A stretch of DNA of 64,000 nt from Vanessa cardui (taxonomy: Eukaryota > Arthropoda > Insecta > Lepidoptera > Nymphalidae), in assembly GCF_905220365.1 (NCBI RefSeq), contig NC_061138.1, forward strand, positions 6,463,814-6,527,813. Reading direction: 5' to 3'. The translations under genes were made by a program, and so were the position numbers. Each line of letters begins with the position of its first letter. Positions within the stretch are counted from its first letter, which is position 1. Under the pieces are notes generated by a model. The model was not told the origin of the DNA and made no database searches. It worked only from the letters and a program-made list of their open reading frames with translations. Shown here piece by piece: positions 10,561 through 23,424 of the stretch.

Positions 10561-10931
10561 GGCTGTGTACACCATTGTTTTATTCCATCCGAATGTAATC
10601 AATACGATATTTGAGTTTAATACGAAGCCTGCATTATTTGTTTGATAGTGCTGATTTGTGCAACGACAATAAAGGTCCTTATCTACACGGATAAGTACAC
10701 GGTGGCTTATTGACAAGTGAAACTCTGATCGTCCCATTCATATAGGACAGTTTGTGTTTTGTTGTTGAACCGTAAATGTGCAGTGATCTTTGCTGTTAAT
10801 AATAGCATGCAAATCAATAACCAAGTGGATGCCCAACTCCGAGCTGCGAAGAGCTCTTGCCGTGCGGTTTATAACACGGTTGAATATTGATTGGTCCAAC
10901 CGGGATCACTGGAAACTGTCGTCCCGTTACG
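10496..10931 (+). other. Candidate first exon ending at a strong splice donor
   Basis: It runs from the predicted start site to the donor ACG|GTAAGTAAA at 10931/10932. Several short upstream ATGs are present: one at about 10588 soon meets a stop, one at 10776 is 8 codons long including its stop, and one at 10807 is 27 codons. A perfect POU octamer ATGCAAAT sits at 10807-10814. GC content declines from the promoter side toward the donor. A leader exon followed by a very long intron would suit the gene-poor sequence downstream. No transcript evidence is available to me. Confidence 0.35.
10829..10931 (+). CDS. Possible N-terminal coding exon, 34 codons open to the donor, unrecognised
   Basis: From ATG 10829 the frame stays open for 34 codons plus one base to the donor at 10931 (phase 1). 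It begins MPNSELRRALAV and ends HWKLSSRY. The peptide is basic and aromatic, with no signal peptide or membrane segment. I do not recognise it. The Kozak context is poor (T at -3), and 34 open codons can occur by chance, so this is tentative. If real, the next exon must begin with two bases completing a G-initial codon. Candidate acceptors are discussed in the findings (11370, 38679). Confidence 0.22.
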
Positions 10932-12431
10932 GTAAGTAAACAAAAGGATTCGAATCATATAGTGACAGCTAATGTTTTTAAATCAACAATATACTTGTTA
11001 TAAACATAATGCAATACTGCCTAAAAATAAACATGAGTATATAAGTCACCGCAGAAAATATACTTAGAAGCAATGTAATAAATATATCATTTCAAACAGA
11101 TTTTAATTATGTCCGCTACTGCTGATTTCACAAAGAAGTTTTTGCCTTAATACAAGAAGAATAATAGTGGCGTATTTTAAAATTAATTACTATCCTTCCA
11201 TTACGAAAAAAAAAATTGCTTTCATAATGAGGTTTCATTTAATGCGACAGTTTTAAAGTACTAGCTTTTCAACAAGAAGATACAAAAATAACATCATCCG
11301 CCCACTACAAACTGCAAGCCCGACATTTCCCTCCACTTCCATGATGTTTTCCTCAATTTTCTTTTCCAGGTCAACTTTACGTGACCTCTTTTACAATGAC
11401 CTTGTATATACAGATAAAAAAATCAAGAATACATCATCATATTGTACAAAAAATATGTTTATTCGAATGACCAAATGCTAATGATATAGCTCTAACGCGT
11501 TATGAGAAAAAATATGTAAAAAAGGTGTATCGTATCAGTCAATTTTACTAGAAAAAAAAAATTACATCATTTTAGAACAACAATTGTTTTATTCAAACTG
11601 TGTGTGAGAGAGATAAACATATTATTACGAAACAAAGTAGCACGTGTACATGGATTACTAATCATTAACGAATATAAAATGAACGATACAATTTAAGTTC
11701 TTAAAACCACTGAGAGACGTACAAGTAAAATTAATTGCCCTCAAAACTGTCTGACGGTCGTAACGACCCCTATGACAAATAGTTGAACATCGTATAATGG
11801 GAACTTGCGAGTAATCAATAGCTGATAATCCCTTCAACCACAATCCAAACCGGATTTAACTTGAATATTTCAATACGACGAAACTTGTATGTTTACGTAA
11901 TATTATGTCGAATAGTAATAATAATCGAAACCCAAAGGTTCTATGCTACATTAGATTCCTTGACTGACATGATTATTACTGTTTGATAATTTGTTTACAA
12001 TATTTATTAATTTAACTAAACATCAATGTTAATCGTAATTCCGATGCTTAGTTTATTGCGATAAATTTTACTTTGTATATTAAAATATACAAGTCAAGTA
12101 TACCGACTTTAATAATATTTAAATTAATCACCTACTCTTTAAATAATTTATATTATTACATTTTTTAACGTATCAACTCACAGTCGATTGTAAGATTTTA
12201 TATAATTAATTAAATATGGCGCATTTCAAACACTAATTAAAGTCTACATCATCATGAGTTAACGTTAAAATTCATAAGATTTTGAGTATTATTTATAAAC
12301 GGCGTAATTAATTAAAGTATTTTTATGTTTAACTAAAAGATTGTTATTGATTTATTTTATACATTTGTAAAGATTAAAATAAACTCGTTTTGATTTAATG
12401 TATTTTATTCAAAATAGAATATATCAAAGGC
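10932..12431. other. AT-rich sequence, intron-like; one strong acceptor at 11369/11370
   Basis: 'tttcttttccag' at 11358-11369 is a good polypyrimidine-AG acceptor 440 bp after the 10931 donor. Two reading frames stay open for over 30 codons beyond it, so reading frame cannot decide. Otherwise there is no gene or repeat that I can name. Confidence 0.35.
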
Positions 12432-12632
12432 GTCAATTATGGTAAAATACCACCTCCATATAAGAAATACCTAATAACCATCTATAACATCGTCAATACT
12501 CCAATCTTAGGGACTGATGTTTGTATCCCTGCTTGTTTTTACACTGGCTTACCATTTAAACCGGAACACAACAATGCTAAATATAGTCGATAATATCTAA
12601 CCAAACGGTCTGGCACAAAACCTACTATTATT
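12432..12632 (-). repeat. CACTTGGTGGTA SINE-like repeat, inverted and diverged
   Basis: Reading the plus strand, the complement landmarks of the family appear in reverse order: 'aagaaatac', 'caatcttagggact', 'acactggcttacca', 'aaaccggaacacaacaatgct' and 'ggtctggcacaaaacctact'. They match 54780-55060 inverted. Confidence 0.75.
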
Positions 12633-15600
12633 AATAAAAAACGAATTCTGCACTTATTAAAATTGTGTATATTCAATGTAGTTTTATCAAAGCATGGAAG
12701 GAAAGCTCTTGAATATATAACTCGAACAATGCATTGTTGTCCGAACGTATTGCAGGTAGAAATCTAAAAGGTTAAGGTTGTGGCATAACTGTCTAATAAA
12801 GTGAGCTACGTTTAATAAAAGTTAATTAAATTAATTAGTCGCATTAATCAATCGATAATAAAAGCGTAAAGTTTGTTTGTTCGTGTATAATATTTCTTCA
12901 TGTGAAATAATTATTGATGTAAATAATTGTATTAAATTGACATATTTACCTACCTATGTAAATTTACGGAATGGACTATCGAGTTAATTATATGGTAGGT
13001 TTAAATATATTTTTATACTATAACATGGCTATTCAAATGTACTACTTATAATAAGCTGCTTTAAAAATAATATTGACTTTTCTCGTTACTCAGAAACGAT
13101 CAGTTATTTGTGTGCAATAATAATCCGTTAAATATAGACCCAGTGTGAATTGTGCTAAAATTTATTTTTATGAATACCCACCCTAAATGTTGTGAGATTT
13201 ATTTCTCGTCTATTGAAATGTCCTTACTCCACAATGCTTTGTGTAAGAAATCTGGAAGCGCAGTTGCTAAACACACCTGACCGCAAAGAGGAGGGAACAA
13301 CCAGTTTCATCACCTGGCCGTACGCATTCACTGCAGATTCAAGATTTAAAAATCACGCAAAAAAAGAACGAATATATCCCAGTCTTTTATTCAAAAGTTT
13401 ATCCTTGACCCTAACTATATCGATCACAGAATACTGCCAACGTTTAGGCTTAGGCCTGGACCTAAAGAGGCGAAATGTTTTAGTAACGCTGATATTTGTC
13501 GATTCCCAAAATTAAATTTACTTGGGTTTTTTAGACTCTGAGAGACTGTGTCACTGTTTTTATAGGTTGATTTTGTGATGTTGATTTAAATAATAAGGAG
13601 CCTCAATTCTAAGACGGGAACACACAGGACAACTTCAAAAATGTAATGTCGTCTTACCAGTATTACAAAGTATCTTATTATTATCTGTACAATGTATGTA
13701 TCTGTACATTTTAATGGTAGTTATGTGAAAGGAAAGTGCGATCGAATAAGCAATTGATTATGCGATGTACAATTATAGCTCTCATGAAGCAGCCTGTTAA
13801 TTCACTCGCTACACTTTCATACAAGTCAGTCACAACAGTAACCTCGACGTTATTCTATTGTCTTTATAGTCGATGCTTGCTTTCTACAATGACTGGAAAC
13901 TTGAAGAAACGGTAACGTATCAATATCCTCTTCCGACTTGTGTGAAAGTTTAGAATGACTTACAAATTTTATTTCTATTAAGTCATCGATTTTCTTAATA
14001 TTCCATTAAATGTTGCGTCATTGTTTAATTTAAACTACTTCATAGTATTTGCTTCAGATAAAGAGTTTCGACATCCCTTGTTGGGACTACAATAAATATT
14101 AACAATATCAGCCATTTCTATAGGATATTACCTAAGTTTTGAATTTATTGTTTCAGAATAGTTCTAGCTTGGAGATTATGTGATTGGAAATTTTACAGTC
14201 ACGGTTTTACCTATAAATTTTGTTAAATTGGGGTTTAGTTAAACTATACTGTTTCTTCTTCTTTTCAATGTCAATTCTACCATGGTAGAAAGTGATAAAG
14301 CATATCAACTAAACACCGCTGAACAATCCGCACAGCTAATTTTATATAAGTCTTTATAGACATCGTTATAAGAAGTATGCATACGGATGATTTGTTTACA
14401 AGAAACATCAGATGATTGTCTGATTTAACAAACACATTGTAGTGAAACTGTATTATATAAACACATTAATATTATACAATGTATTGAACGAGCTTAATTA
14501 TATTTGAAGTTTCGTGCTTCGTTTAAAGATTTCCTTTATGTCGACTAAATGTATCTTGTTTGAGTAATAATAAAAACGATGTGTCATCTATTCCGTATAA
14601 ATACATATTTTATTACTTGTTGTTAACGAACAGCTGTACGATTCTTTGACTTTTTAGTATTTTAATGATTTGACATTTTGAAAGATTAATGTATGTATTA
14701 TTTAACATTATCATCTATACATAATAATTGTTAAAAATATCGTCTTAAATCTGTATGCACATGTATTTAAAAATGTACAGTCAATATTAAAATTTAATTC
14801 TACATTAGTCACGTTAAAATACGTTCATTATCATGGAAACAAAAGGAAATATGTGTAAATATTATACTTATAAATAAGACACAACGAATTAATCTTAATT
14901 ATCTTTTTTTATTAATAACCTTTAACATACGACCTTTCGTGCTAACAAAAGGTATGTTATTCTTGAATCATCCCAATTTTGAGTTTGGTCCCAAGGAATG
15001 CATTGTGGTCGGAAATTCCAAATAAACCCATGATTCATCAACGATGTCCATTATCCCTTACCTTAATTATTATTATAACCTAAGCGGTAATAAATTTAAA
15101 CAAACCTTAATGTATCATTAACGTTTTTTTTTATTATTATTGACATTTTTAATTACCTATGTTCCGGCTAACAATCTTCACTGTGGTCGCGCTCGCGAGC
15201 ATTACAACAAAATTAATTTAAAAAAAGAAACGAAAATTACACATTTTAAATGGCCAACCAAAGGTATTTCTTTTTAATTAATCGGTATTATAAATATTTT
15301 CTATCTTCTAGTGAATATATATGTGTCTTCTTGTTACGAATGTCAAACGATAGAAAGAGAAAAATCTGTTTCTAACTATATCCCAGCAAGTTCATAAAGG
15401 CCGTATAATTCTTAGTTACTCAAAATAACATAACCGCATGGCGGTGCTCGTTTACGATGTTGAATAATGATATCTGTGACCTTAGTCTAATTTACTCTGA
15501 ATTCGTTATTTATAAAATTATATGATGCAAACATTTAAAGCGCTCTTCACACTTCTGGTTCGATCTTCAAGGTTTACCTGATGATAAACACTTACTTAAA

Positions 15601-18600
15601 TCAAGGTCATTGAAATAATTAATCTTTTTTTTTGTTCATATATTATAGAGCTTTCCGGAATTCTAATAATTCTGTATTATCACTAAGCGTATGTCACACC
15701 ATTTAAAACGATGACGCTGTTATAATTATTTATATTTTTAGTATATATTTTTACGTAACTTATATATATAAACTCCAGTTTAACAGTATTATGTCTTTGT
15801 TCTGTGTTATTTTCATACTCGATTATATGTTTATGTAAGTCAAGTAGTTTTGTTTAACTGTTACTATAACGGATTTGAAATCTAACATTTTTTATCTTAA
15901 GTAAACACAATAACACTGTAAAAACTTAACATATTTTATTAATGTCTTATTTTGGGGTTAAATTAAGTGAGGATTTAAATCATTTTGGTTTAACTATTTG
16001 ATGATACACAATATAGGACTTACCAAGCATTTGATTTCTATGACTTTCGAATTTGACTGTCAAAGAAGTAATTCGTGTAACCTATAATCCTCAATTGAGG
16101 TATTTAAAATGAGGTAACATATGTACGTTCATTTGTATGTTTATCTCGTACATTCTGATGATCGTCGTCAATCAGTACGCAATTTACAACGACGATGAAA
16201 ATACTACAATTTTGGGAGAGTACAATAAGAATACGGCAATATTAAAATATACATGAGTGACATATTTTATTCATACATTTATTTCTAATACGTAAACAAC
16301 ATCAGATGTAATCTTCAAATAACAGAAAAAAGTGTACAAAAATTGTACGCCAAGGAATAAGCTCTTATCGCTTTAAGCTATCCCTCACAGACAACCTTTC
16401 ATGAGAAAACATTGAAAGAGAACTATCTATTTCATTGAAGTGAAGATTCAAGAGATCGAGTTCATGATTTCTATACGTTGTTTGTGAATGAAACACATCC
16501 ATTCTGACATTTGACTTTCTGACTTTGGTTTTTTCGCTAAATAATCAAATCCACAGAGGTTTTTGTCCACGTTGCTTTTTATGTACCTGCATGTTTTTTT
16601 TTTCCAGACAGCATCACCATCTAAATGTTAGGATTAGGTTTGACTCATTTACGTGAACTGAGTTTCAATTCAATTTTATCAATATTTATATTTAATACGA
16701 GCATATGTATTCAATATTCATACGATATAATATTTTAAAAAGCTTTTTCTATTTTCAAGAAATAATAGTAAATGATATATTTATAAATGGAACGTCAATT
16801 AAATGATAACACGTAAAGTGACCCTCTAAAGAGTAACCGGATGAAAAATTACTTATATAATTAGGCCGTGTTCCTACGCAGTAACCCACGCTTCTTTCTT
16901 ATGCCAGCAATAATAAGAGCTACTTGTAATGTCGCTTCAATAGATTATATATATTTTTACATGATGGTGAGTCAAACCTCCAACCTCTGTACTATTATAG
17001 TTTACATCTAGCATAGTGATAGCCAATTTATTTTTGGTTCAAATATTGTTACTGGCTATATAAAATATTTTAAATATTTGCTTCTAACGGATTTAGAACT
17101 GATAAAAAATATTCTTCCATCTCAACCAGTAGCCAATAAAGTAAAAAAAAACTCTTTCGTAACTGGCCGAAGGGCATTTGTTGCATTAAGCAGTATAATG
17201 CAATATTTAATAACATTTTTAATTTAATCTAATCGATAGAGGATACTTTCGTTATATTGTGGCATTCAATCAATATTAAAAAAAAAAAAAACAAAAATCA
17301 TGATGTTTAAATGAATTGATGTAATCCTAAATAAATAAACCAAATACCAATTTAACAAAGCTAATTTGTATTCATAGCCAGTCCCTGAATCATATAAAAT
17401 TTATATACGTTTGTAGTCACTGAATTTATATATATATACTCGTATAAAATATTTAATGTACACCAGCAACCCTGTGTGGGCGATTGAGTTACTTATTAAA
17501 TTAAAATTCACTAATCAACAAACAGCAACGAAACGGAAACTTAATACATGATGAGCGAATATTTACGAACGAACGAACTTGCATACGTATTCACAACACA
17601 ACTGTTACATAATAACTGAAGTAAATAATAATACACGTTTTATTAAAACTATTCATCATGATATAAGAAAGAATATTATTAAATTTAATATTATTTACTA
17701 TGTATTCGATAAATGTAATCAAGGTACGTAAATAAAATTTGTACGTATTGTACGTTCTAGGATTATCTCATAGCACAAAATGTTATATTTTAAGACGTAA
17801 ACAACTAAAATATTTGATGGCTTCTACGACACATTGGAATTAGAGAGAAAACAATGTCACAGTACATACATTTCTTGCGCACTTGTGAGAACACTTTGGA
17901 TCCTCATTTTTCTATACTAAATAATTTTATTTTTGTATTGTTATATTATATTTCGAATATTTTATTTGAAAAATCTGTTATATTATATTTCATGACAAAA
18001 TCAATTAGTTTTACAAAATTTGCTTGCCACCAATGTCAAAAGTTTATTTTTGGATATATGTACTAGCAAATTGCGTCGTCTTGATATAAGCTACTTTTGC
18101 GAGTGACATCAGCATTATTCTATGAAGATTTCTTACACAGTTATTAATGTTTTATATTATATTTAGGGTTGTGTTTAGAAACGCAATATTGCAGAAAAAT
18201 CTACACTATAAGTTCATATACTATCGCTTTAATAAAGACATTAGTTACAAAAGTTTGCAGTGGACATGTTACGTTTTAGTTTTCAAATATACAAAAAAAT
18301 ATTACTGTTATAATTAAAATAGACAATATGTCCAATGGAATGGCGTGAATCGTATCGGAAGACGAGTTCATATCAAAGCAAGTACTCTTGTTCGTTTAGT
18401 TTGACATAGTTATTACGCAACTGAAAATTTTGTATTAAGTAAAATCCTTAATACAATTATCATCAAATAATCATGCAATACTGAATTTGTGCACAACGTT
18501 ATACCATATGGATTTACATAATTTAAAAGAAGCAAAGTTAATTTAGTTTGACACAGTTATCAGGCAACTGTAAATTTGCCGCAATACAATAAAGCAGTTA

Positions 18601-18789
18601 CCAGTATTAGTTCAATTGGTCACGTATCGGGCACAGCGGTAGGCGGAATTTAAAATTTATTTAAAAATATATTTCAAAGACACATTCATTCATCTTAATC
18701 ACAAAATAATAATAGGTTATCCTCAATTTGTCTATGCTAATATGTTCACGCTTTTAAAGCGAATCAATTAAACCTAATTTGCTGAAATA
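12633..18789. other. 6 kb AT-rich, largely unique sequence; no supported gene
   Basis: A 107-codon open stretch at 13192-13515 has no recognisable domain, and one of that length is expected by chance at this base composition. A good pyrimidine tract and AG occur at about 16596-16608 ('ttttttttccag') without a clear partner donor. There are short poly-A runs (about 17280-17291) and AT microsatellites. Nothing else stands out. Confidence 0.4.
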
Positions 18790-18890
18790 GTGAAATTTGT
18801 TTAGCAAGCTCGTATAGGTTACATTTTATACCAAACATCTGATAACCAATCGCTAAAACGCAAGCAAAGCCGCAGACAACAACCAGTTCC
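18790..18890 (-). repeat. LINE-like tail fragment, inverted
   Basis: 'ccaaacatctgataaccaatcgc' is followed by 'aaaacgcaagcaaagccgcag'. This matches the fragment at about 505-565 ('aaaacgcaagcaaagccgcgg'), and both look like reversed heads of the 'ccgcggctttgcttgcg' lepidopteran repeat. Confidence 0.5.
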
Positions 18891-19434
18891 CTATATATAG
18901 CGAACTCCAGAAATCGTTCTCTTATTCGAGATGACAAATGTAAAGTTGTATTCCATCCATCCATCAAATGGCGGGTTTATTAAATATTACCATGACTCCG
19001 TTTTCATCTAAATATCTACACACAGTAAAACCCAGAAGACGCAAGAGTTTGAGAAGCAGAAAGTTTGATGACTTACAGCAATATAATATATATAATTTAA
19101 AAATCTGTCATATTAATCGTCCGAATAATAATAATCGATCTATTGATTTACCAACATTAATTTTATACGTAAGAAGCCGGCACATGTTTTTATATGTACA
19201 GGTGACCGAAATAATCTTTTGTATAAACCTACTAAATACAAGAGCCCCGCTAGCTTAAGCCGACTAAGAGTACTTTTGGTGTCAGTAGGTTATAACTTAC
19301 CTCCTATGCGCGTAAACATACTTTGGTTTAACTAATCGCAATACTAAAAGGTCCTAACTGACCGATCAATGTCGACGGTCGGGCCAAACCGCTTAACCTA
19401 CAATCTTATGTTAGCTGTATATTTATTACATGCT

Positions 19435-19622
19435 CGTAGTCGCTCTCGGCTTCGCTCGCATTTTAGGGCGTTTTTGTCGTATGTTAGGCAATAAAAGTAA
19501 CCTGTCATTTCATGAAGTTCAAGTTTGCTTCATACCAAATCTCATCAAATTCGGTTCAGCGGTTTGGTCTTAAAAAGGGACAGGACAAGACAGGCAGATT
19601 TCCACATTTATTATATTATAGA
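19435..19622 (+). repeat. LINE-like 3' tail repeat
   Basis: It contains 'cgctctcggcttcgctcgc', then 'agttcaagtttgcttcatacc', 'aaattcggttcagcggtttgg' and a terminal 'ttattatattatagat'. This is the standard lepidopteran tail that usually ends with a run of 'acagacag' and 'tataatattagtatagat'. Related copies in the window are at 25708-25895 (+), 40394-40590 (+), 48285-48505 (-) and 58623-58735 (-). Confidence 0.65.
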
Positions 19623-21732
19623 TTTAATATAGCAGATAGAAAGATTAGATTACTAATGAAAAAATAATTATTTGAAATAATTGTAAACATTATAGTTTAG
19701 AAAAATCACACTTGTTGACAATATCTTATGCTAATATTATTCATTTCACTACCAATCATCGTGTTAATTGAATTTTCATGAAAATTGAAATTTCGCCTAA
19801 AATTAAATTCGATAGTAGCCTTTGATATTCGAGAGCCCTTGTCAATTTGGCCTTCGTAATAAATTCGACTGAACGGCGCCAAATTTTGTCAAAAGGTCAC
19901 ATTAAAAAGCTTCCTTTTTTAAACTATTTGAATCAATGAATATTTTCAGCAATTTAAAAAGCGAATAATATATACGTATGAATCGACGAGTCAACGTGAA
20001 AGCGCAGAACAAAGGACAAACAAAGGGGACAGACAGGATACCCATTACAATGCATGCTTATAAATATTTGATATCCTCTTAAGCCTAAGATTTTATTTGT
20101 TGTTACAATCCCATTTTACTTATTTAGTACATAATTCAATTACGAAGTCTCTTGCTTTATATATCGTCTGTGCTTTATTCGAGATGTTCGAAATTCAACC
20201 ATAATCATTATTGACATTTTAAGAGAAACATATATAACCATATTTCGAACATTATTTTCCAAATAAAAAAAGAATATCGTCAATTGATGTTCTTTCATTT
20301 CTTAGAAAGATATACTCAGAAAACAAATGTCAGTCAGGTTAGTTAGAGTATTGTTTTGTATTTGCCTATTTATAAGAAAATTTTTAAAATAATTGAGCAT
20401 GCGATGTAATTCTACAAGAAACTACAGCATCAGGTTTTTACGAAGGTTTTAATATTATGTTGATAATGTATTTGTGTGTGTCGATATATTTCTTCATCCA
20501 TTCTCAGTTCGATTTTATGTAGAACGTAACAATTGGGAAGGAAAAAGGATATAAAATCATCTTTATTTCAGTCGTAAAGTATGCCTTTAGGAACGTTAAA
20601 TGATTTCCCGCGAGCGGTATGACAATTTCTACTGCAAATATATCTGTATTCGCTTCGACTTATCAGATAATACCTTTTAACAAAACGACTTATGTAAGTT
20701 GTCTATATTATCTTGTGAAACATTTCAAAAAATAAGACGATAATTTTTTTCAATTTACAACTTTCTATTCACTGCCTTTACTTCATACACATCCGTTCTT
20801 ATTTTTCTTTTCTCGGAGTTCTATTACATTTATAATCTGTATTATATAACCATCTCGATAGACAGATTGTAGGACGACCAAGTATATTGAACCATTTATG
20901 CTATTGGAAACTAATAAAATTTATCAAGGAAGGGTCTTAAACCTACGTTTCCTCACATAATCATTATTTATTATCCTACGAAAGCACTTACTTTAACGTT
21001 GTCGGTCACATTCATTTGATCGTTTCTAAGAAAAAAAGTACCAGGTAACCCAGTTAACAAGTCTCTTAAAAATTGCCATTTCATCAAATACAATTAAATT
21101 AAAATTAATAATAGCTTAGCTGTCTCGAATCTAAAGAGGACAAGAAACAGAACGTAAAGTTCGCAACAACTTGATTGCTCGATTTGATGTACCATTTACT
21201 CAGTTTGCCAGTATCAATAATCTATATTCACTTCGGTATATCGTAAAGTATAAATATGTACCGTAATTGTATGTAAAGTGTTGCAAGATGATGTATAAAA
21301 CATTGATTTACAGGAGCTACTAACTAAGTCTAGTAGCAGCTAATCTAAATGTCAACTGGTTCGATGGTGTTACTTTTGTGATATCTTATGTATGCAGACA
21401 TTGATCAAACTAATGGACAGGACGAAATAAATGAACAGATGTCCATATTAAGTCGCCTTTCCTGACTAATTAGAGTGTCAGTCACGTTGCTATGGGAAAG
21501 ACGTGTAATTAATAAAAGTTAACTGTCGTTGGAGAGTTCACTCGCATAGACGTGGGTTTGAGAAGAAATATAAATAATACCGTGTGATTAAAAGTAAAGT
21601 AAGAAATACCAAAAATAACTTAATATTAATTCGTATACAATTTGAATTTGGAAACCAATGTTTTATTCATGCTACAATACACCAATTATTTGTTATTGAA
21701 ACATATTAAAATATAATAGCCTCCTCTTTTCA
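19623..21732. other. AT-rich sequence without recognised genes or repeats
   Basis: I found no open frame of note, no tandem array and no RNA gene. It ends in 'cctcctcttttc', directly abutting unit B. This forms a possible hairpin with the 'aaaaggaggagg' inside the unit. Confidence 0.4.
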
Positions 21733-22239
21733 ACCGACTTCCAAAAGGAGGAGGTTATCAATTCGTCTGTATTTTTTTTTATTTTTTTTTTTTATGTATG
21801 TTTGTTTTTTTTTTATGTTGGACCGATTTTGATATTTTTTTTTTTGTTTGAAAGGTAGTGCTTCCCGTGGGGTCCCATTTTTTTTATTTTTTTTTCCGAT
21901 GATGGTATCCATGTGAAAACGACATAAGTCTTAAATTTGCGTTATGTATATGCGCGACAAATAGGTGAATAACTGAAAATCACGTTAACCAATTTTGATA
22001 ATTCTTTTTTTATTATAAAATATATACTTCAAGGGTAATTTGGTGAATGTTTGGTAAGGTTCTGAGCACAGGATCCATGACAAAGTGACGGAACGGAAGG
22101 GAACGGAACAATTCTGAGGAGCACGTTAGCGATACTCGGTCGAATCTTTTATTTATAGGTTATTTGGATATTTGAGTCACCTTCCGTAATGTGGTTATGT
22201 TTATGTAATTATCATAGTGGAATATTATAATCAACTAGC

Positions 22240-22490
22240 TACCCACCCCGGCTTCGCACGGGTGCAATACTGATACTAAATAAACTACAGAATTTGTTTA
22301 TATACGACATCATATCGCAAACTTCTAAAATTATCAGTGTTTCTTTACTATATTGTTCATGTATTATATACACAAACCTTCCCCTTGAATCACACTATCT
22401 TTTAAAAAAAACCGCATCAAAATCCGTTGCGTAGATTTAAAGATATAGGGACAGAGAAAGCGACTTTGTTTTATACTATGTAGTGATGGA
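22240..22490 (+). repeat. CCCCGGCTTCGCACGGG repeat module (unit B), best-preserved copy
   Basis: It runs from 'ctagctacccaccccggcttc' through 'gcaatactgatactaaataaac', 'atcagtgtttctttactatattg' and 'aaaaccgcatcaaaatccgttg' to 'agcgactttgttttatact'. It serves as the in-window reference for the other four copies. Confidence 0.8.
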
Positions 22491-22829
22491 ACTCCTATAC
22501 GGCTCGCAGTTAGGGTGCGATATGGGGCAGAATTTCTTACTATCTTTAATCAAATTTTGTGTATGTGATGTGATGTCATATGATGTATGAAATATAGTTG
22601 GTCTTTTTCAAAGTTTTTTTCTTAGTTCGATTACAGCTCTTTCGAGGGATCCTTGTAGTTCACGCCGCGTGACGTATTAAATCCGCATTTTCGAAAGTCT
22701 ATTTTTGCTTTATTCGCAAGTTTCCTTTGAAATTGTCCTCGAAGTAGTTTCTGACTCATATAAACGGAACGCTTAATCTATTCATATTAAAAAAAATTAG
22801 TCAACATCAGCTTCACTTAAAATCAAAAA

Positions 22830-23424
22830 ATAAATAAAATTTTAACAAAAAGAAAAACCGACTTCAAACAAAACACTATTTTAAAACAAATGAATATGCA
22901 CGAAAAAGTAATAAAAATAATTGCGTATTCAACATATTTTTTAGAGTCTTCCTAAGTTAAATGAAATAAAAAATATTAGACTACTTAAAAGTCGATTAAC
23001 GATTATATAATGTAGTTATAATTATTGTTATATTTGGAGTCGGTGTCAGCCAATAAAACCCTACAGTATATCTATCAAAAAACAATACGAGAATACTTTA
23101 ACAAATATGTTTTTTACAAATTACCTTTTACACAATAATATACTGAATCAATCAAGGGGCTCGTATCGCTTCTTTCTTTTGATTGTTGGGGCAAGGGCAC
23201 CGTGGCTGACACCGGCTCCAAATATACCAATAACTATAACTACATTATATAATCGTTAATCGACTTTTAAGTAGTCTAATATTTTTTATTTCATTTAACT
23301 TAGGAAGACTCTAAAAAATATGTTGAATACGCAATTATTTTTATTACTTTTTCGTGCATATTCATTTGTTTTAAAATAGTGTTTTGTTTGAAGTCGGTTT
23401 TTCTTTTTGTTAAAATTTTATTTA
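22830..23424. repeat. Fold-back module (unit B)
   Basis: The arms run from about 22830 ('aaataaaattttaac') to about 23050 and from about 23208 to 23424. They are near-perfect reverse complements, as in unit A. The central loop holds 'gggcaagggcaccgtggctg'. Relative to unit A the loop is inverted within the arms, as expected for a reversed copy. Confidence 0.85.

Larger units (their letters stand above)
21733..23424. mobile_element. Composite insert, unit B (inverted sister of unit A)
   Basis: From 21733 (aaccgacttccaaaagg) to 23424 ('gttaaaattttattt'), this is the reverse of unit A with the same internal order: T-rich end (21733-21905), CCCCGGCTTCGC module (22240-22490, here plus strand), linker, fold-back module (22830-23424). 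It lacks the twin-palindrome insertion of unit A and keeps the simple junction at 22219-22258. It sits in otherwise unique DNA. No clear target-site duplication is visible at its ends. There is no credible ORF, because the 60-codon frame in the T-rich end is lysine low-complexity. Confidence 0.85.

Noticed and set aside
10375..10737. 120-codon minus-strand and 79-84-codon plus-strand ORFs over the GC-rich island
   Set aside because: Three overlapping frames are open because GC-rich DNA has few stops. None resembles a known protein, and promoter motifs explain the island better.
13192..13515. 107-codon ORF as a gene
   Set aside because: It has no motif, no splice or promoter context and no related copy. 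One or two ORFs of this length are expected in AT-rich DNA of this size.
21730..21912. Lysine/asparagine-rich 60-codon minus-strand ORF
   Set aside because: It is a translation of the T-rich end of unit B and has no evidence of being coding.
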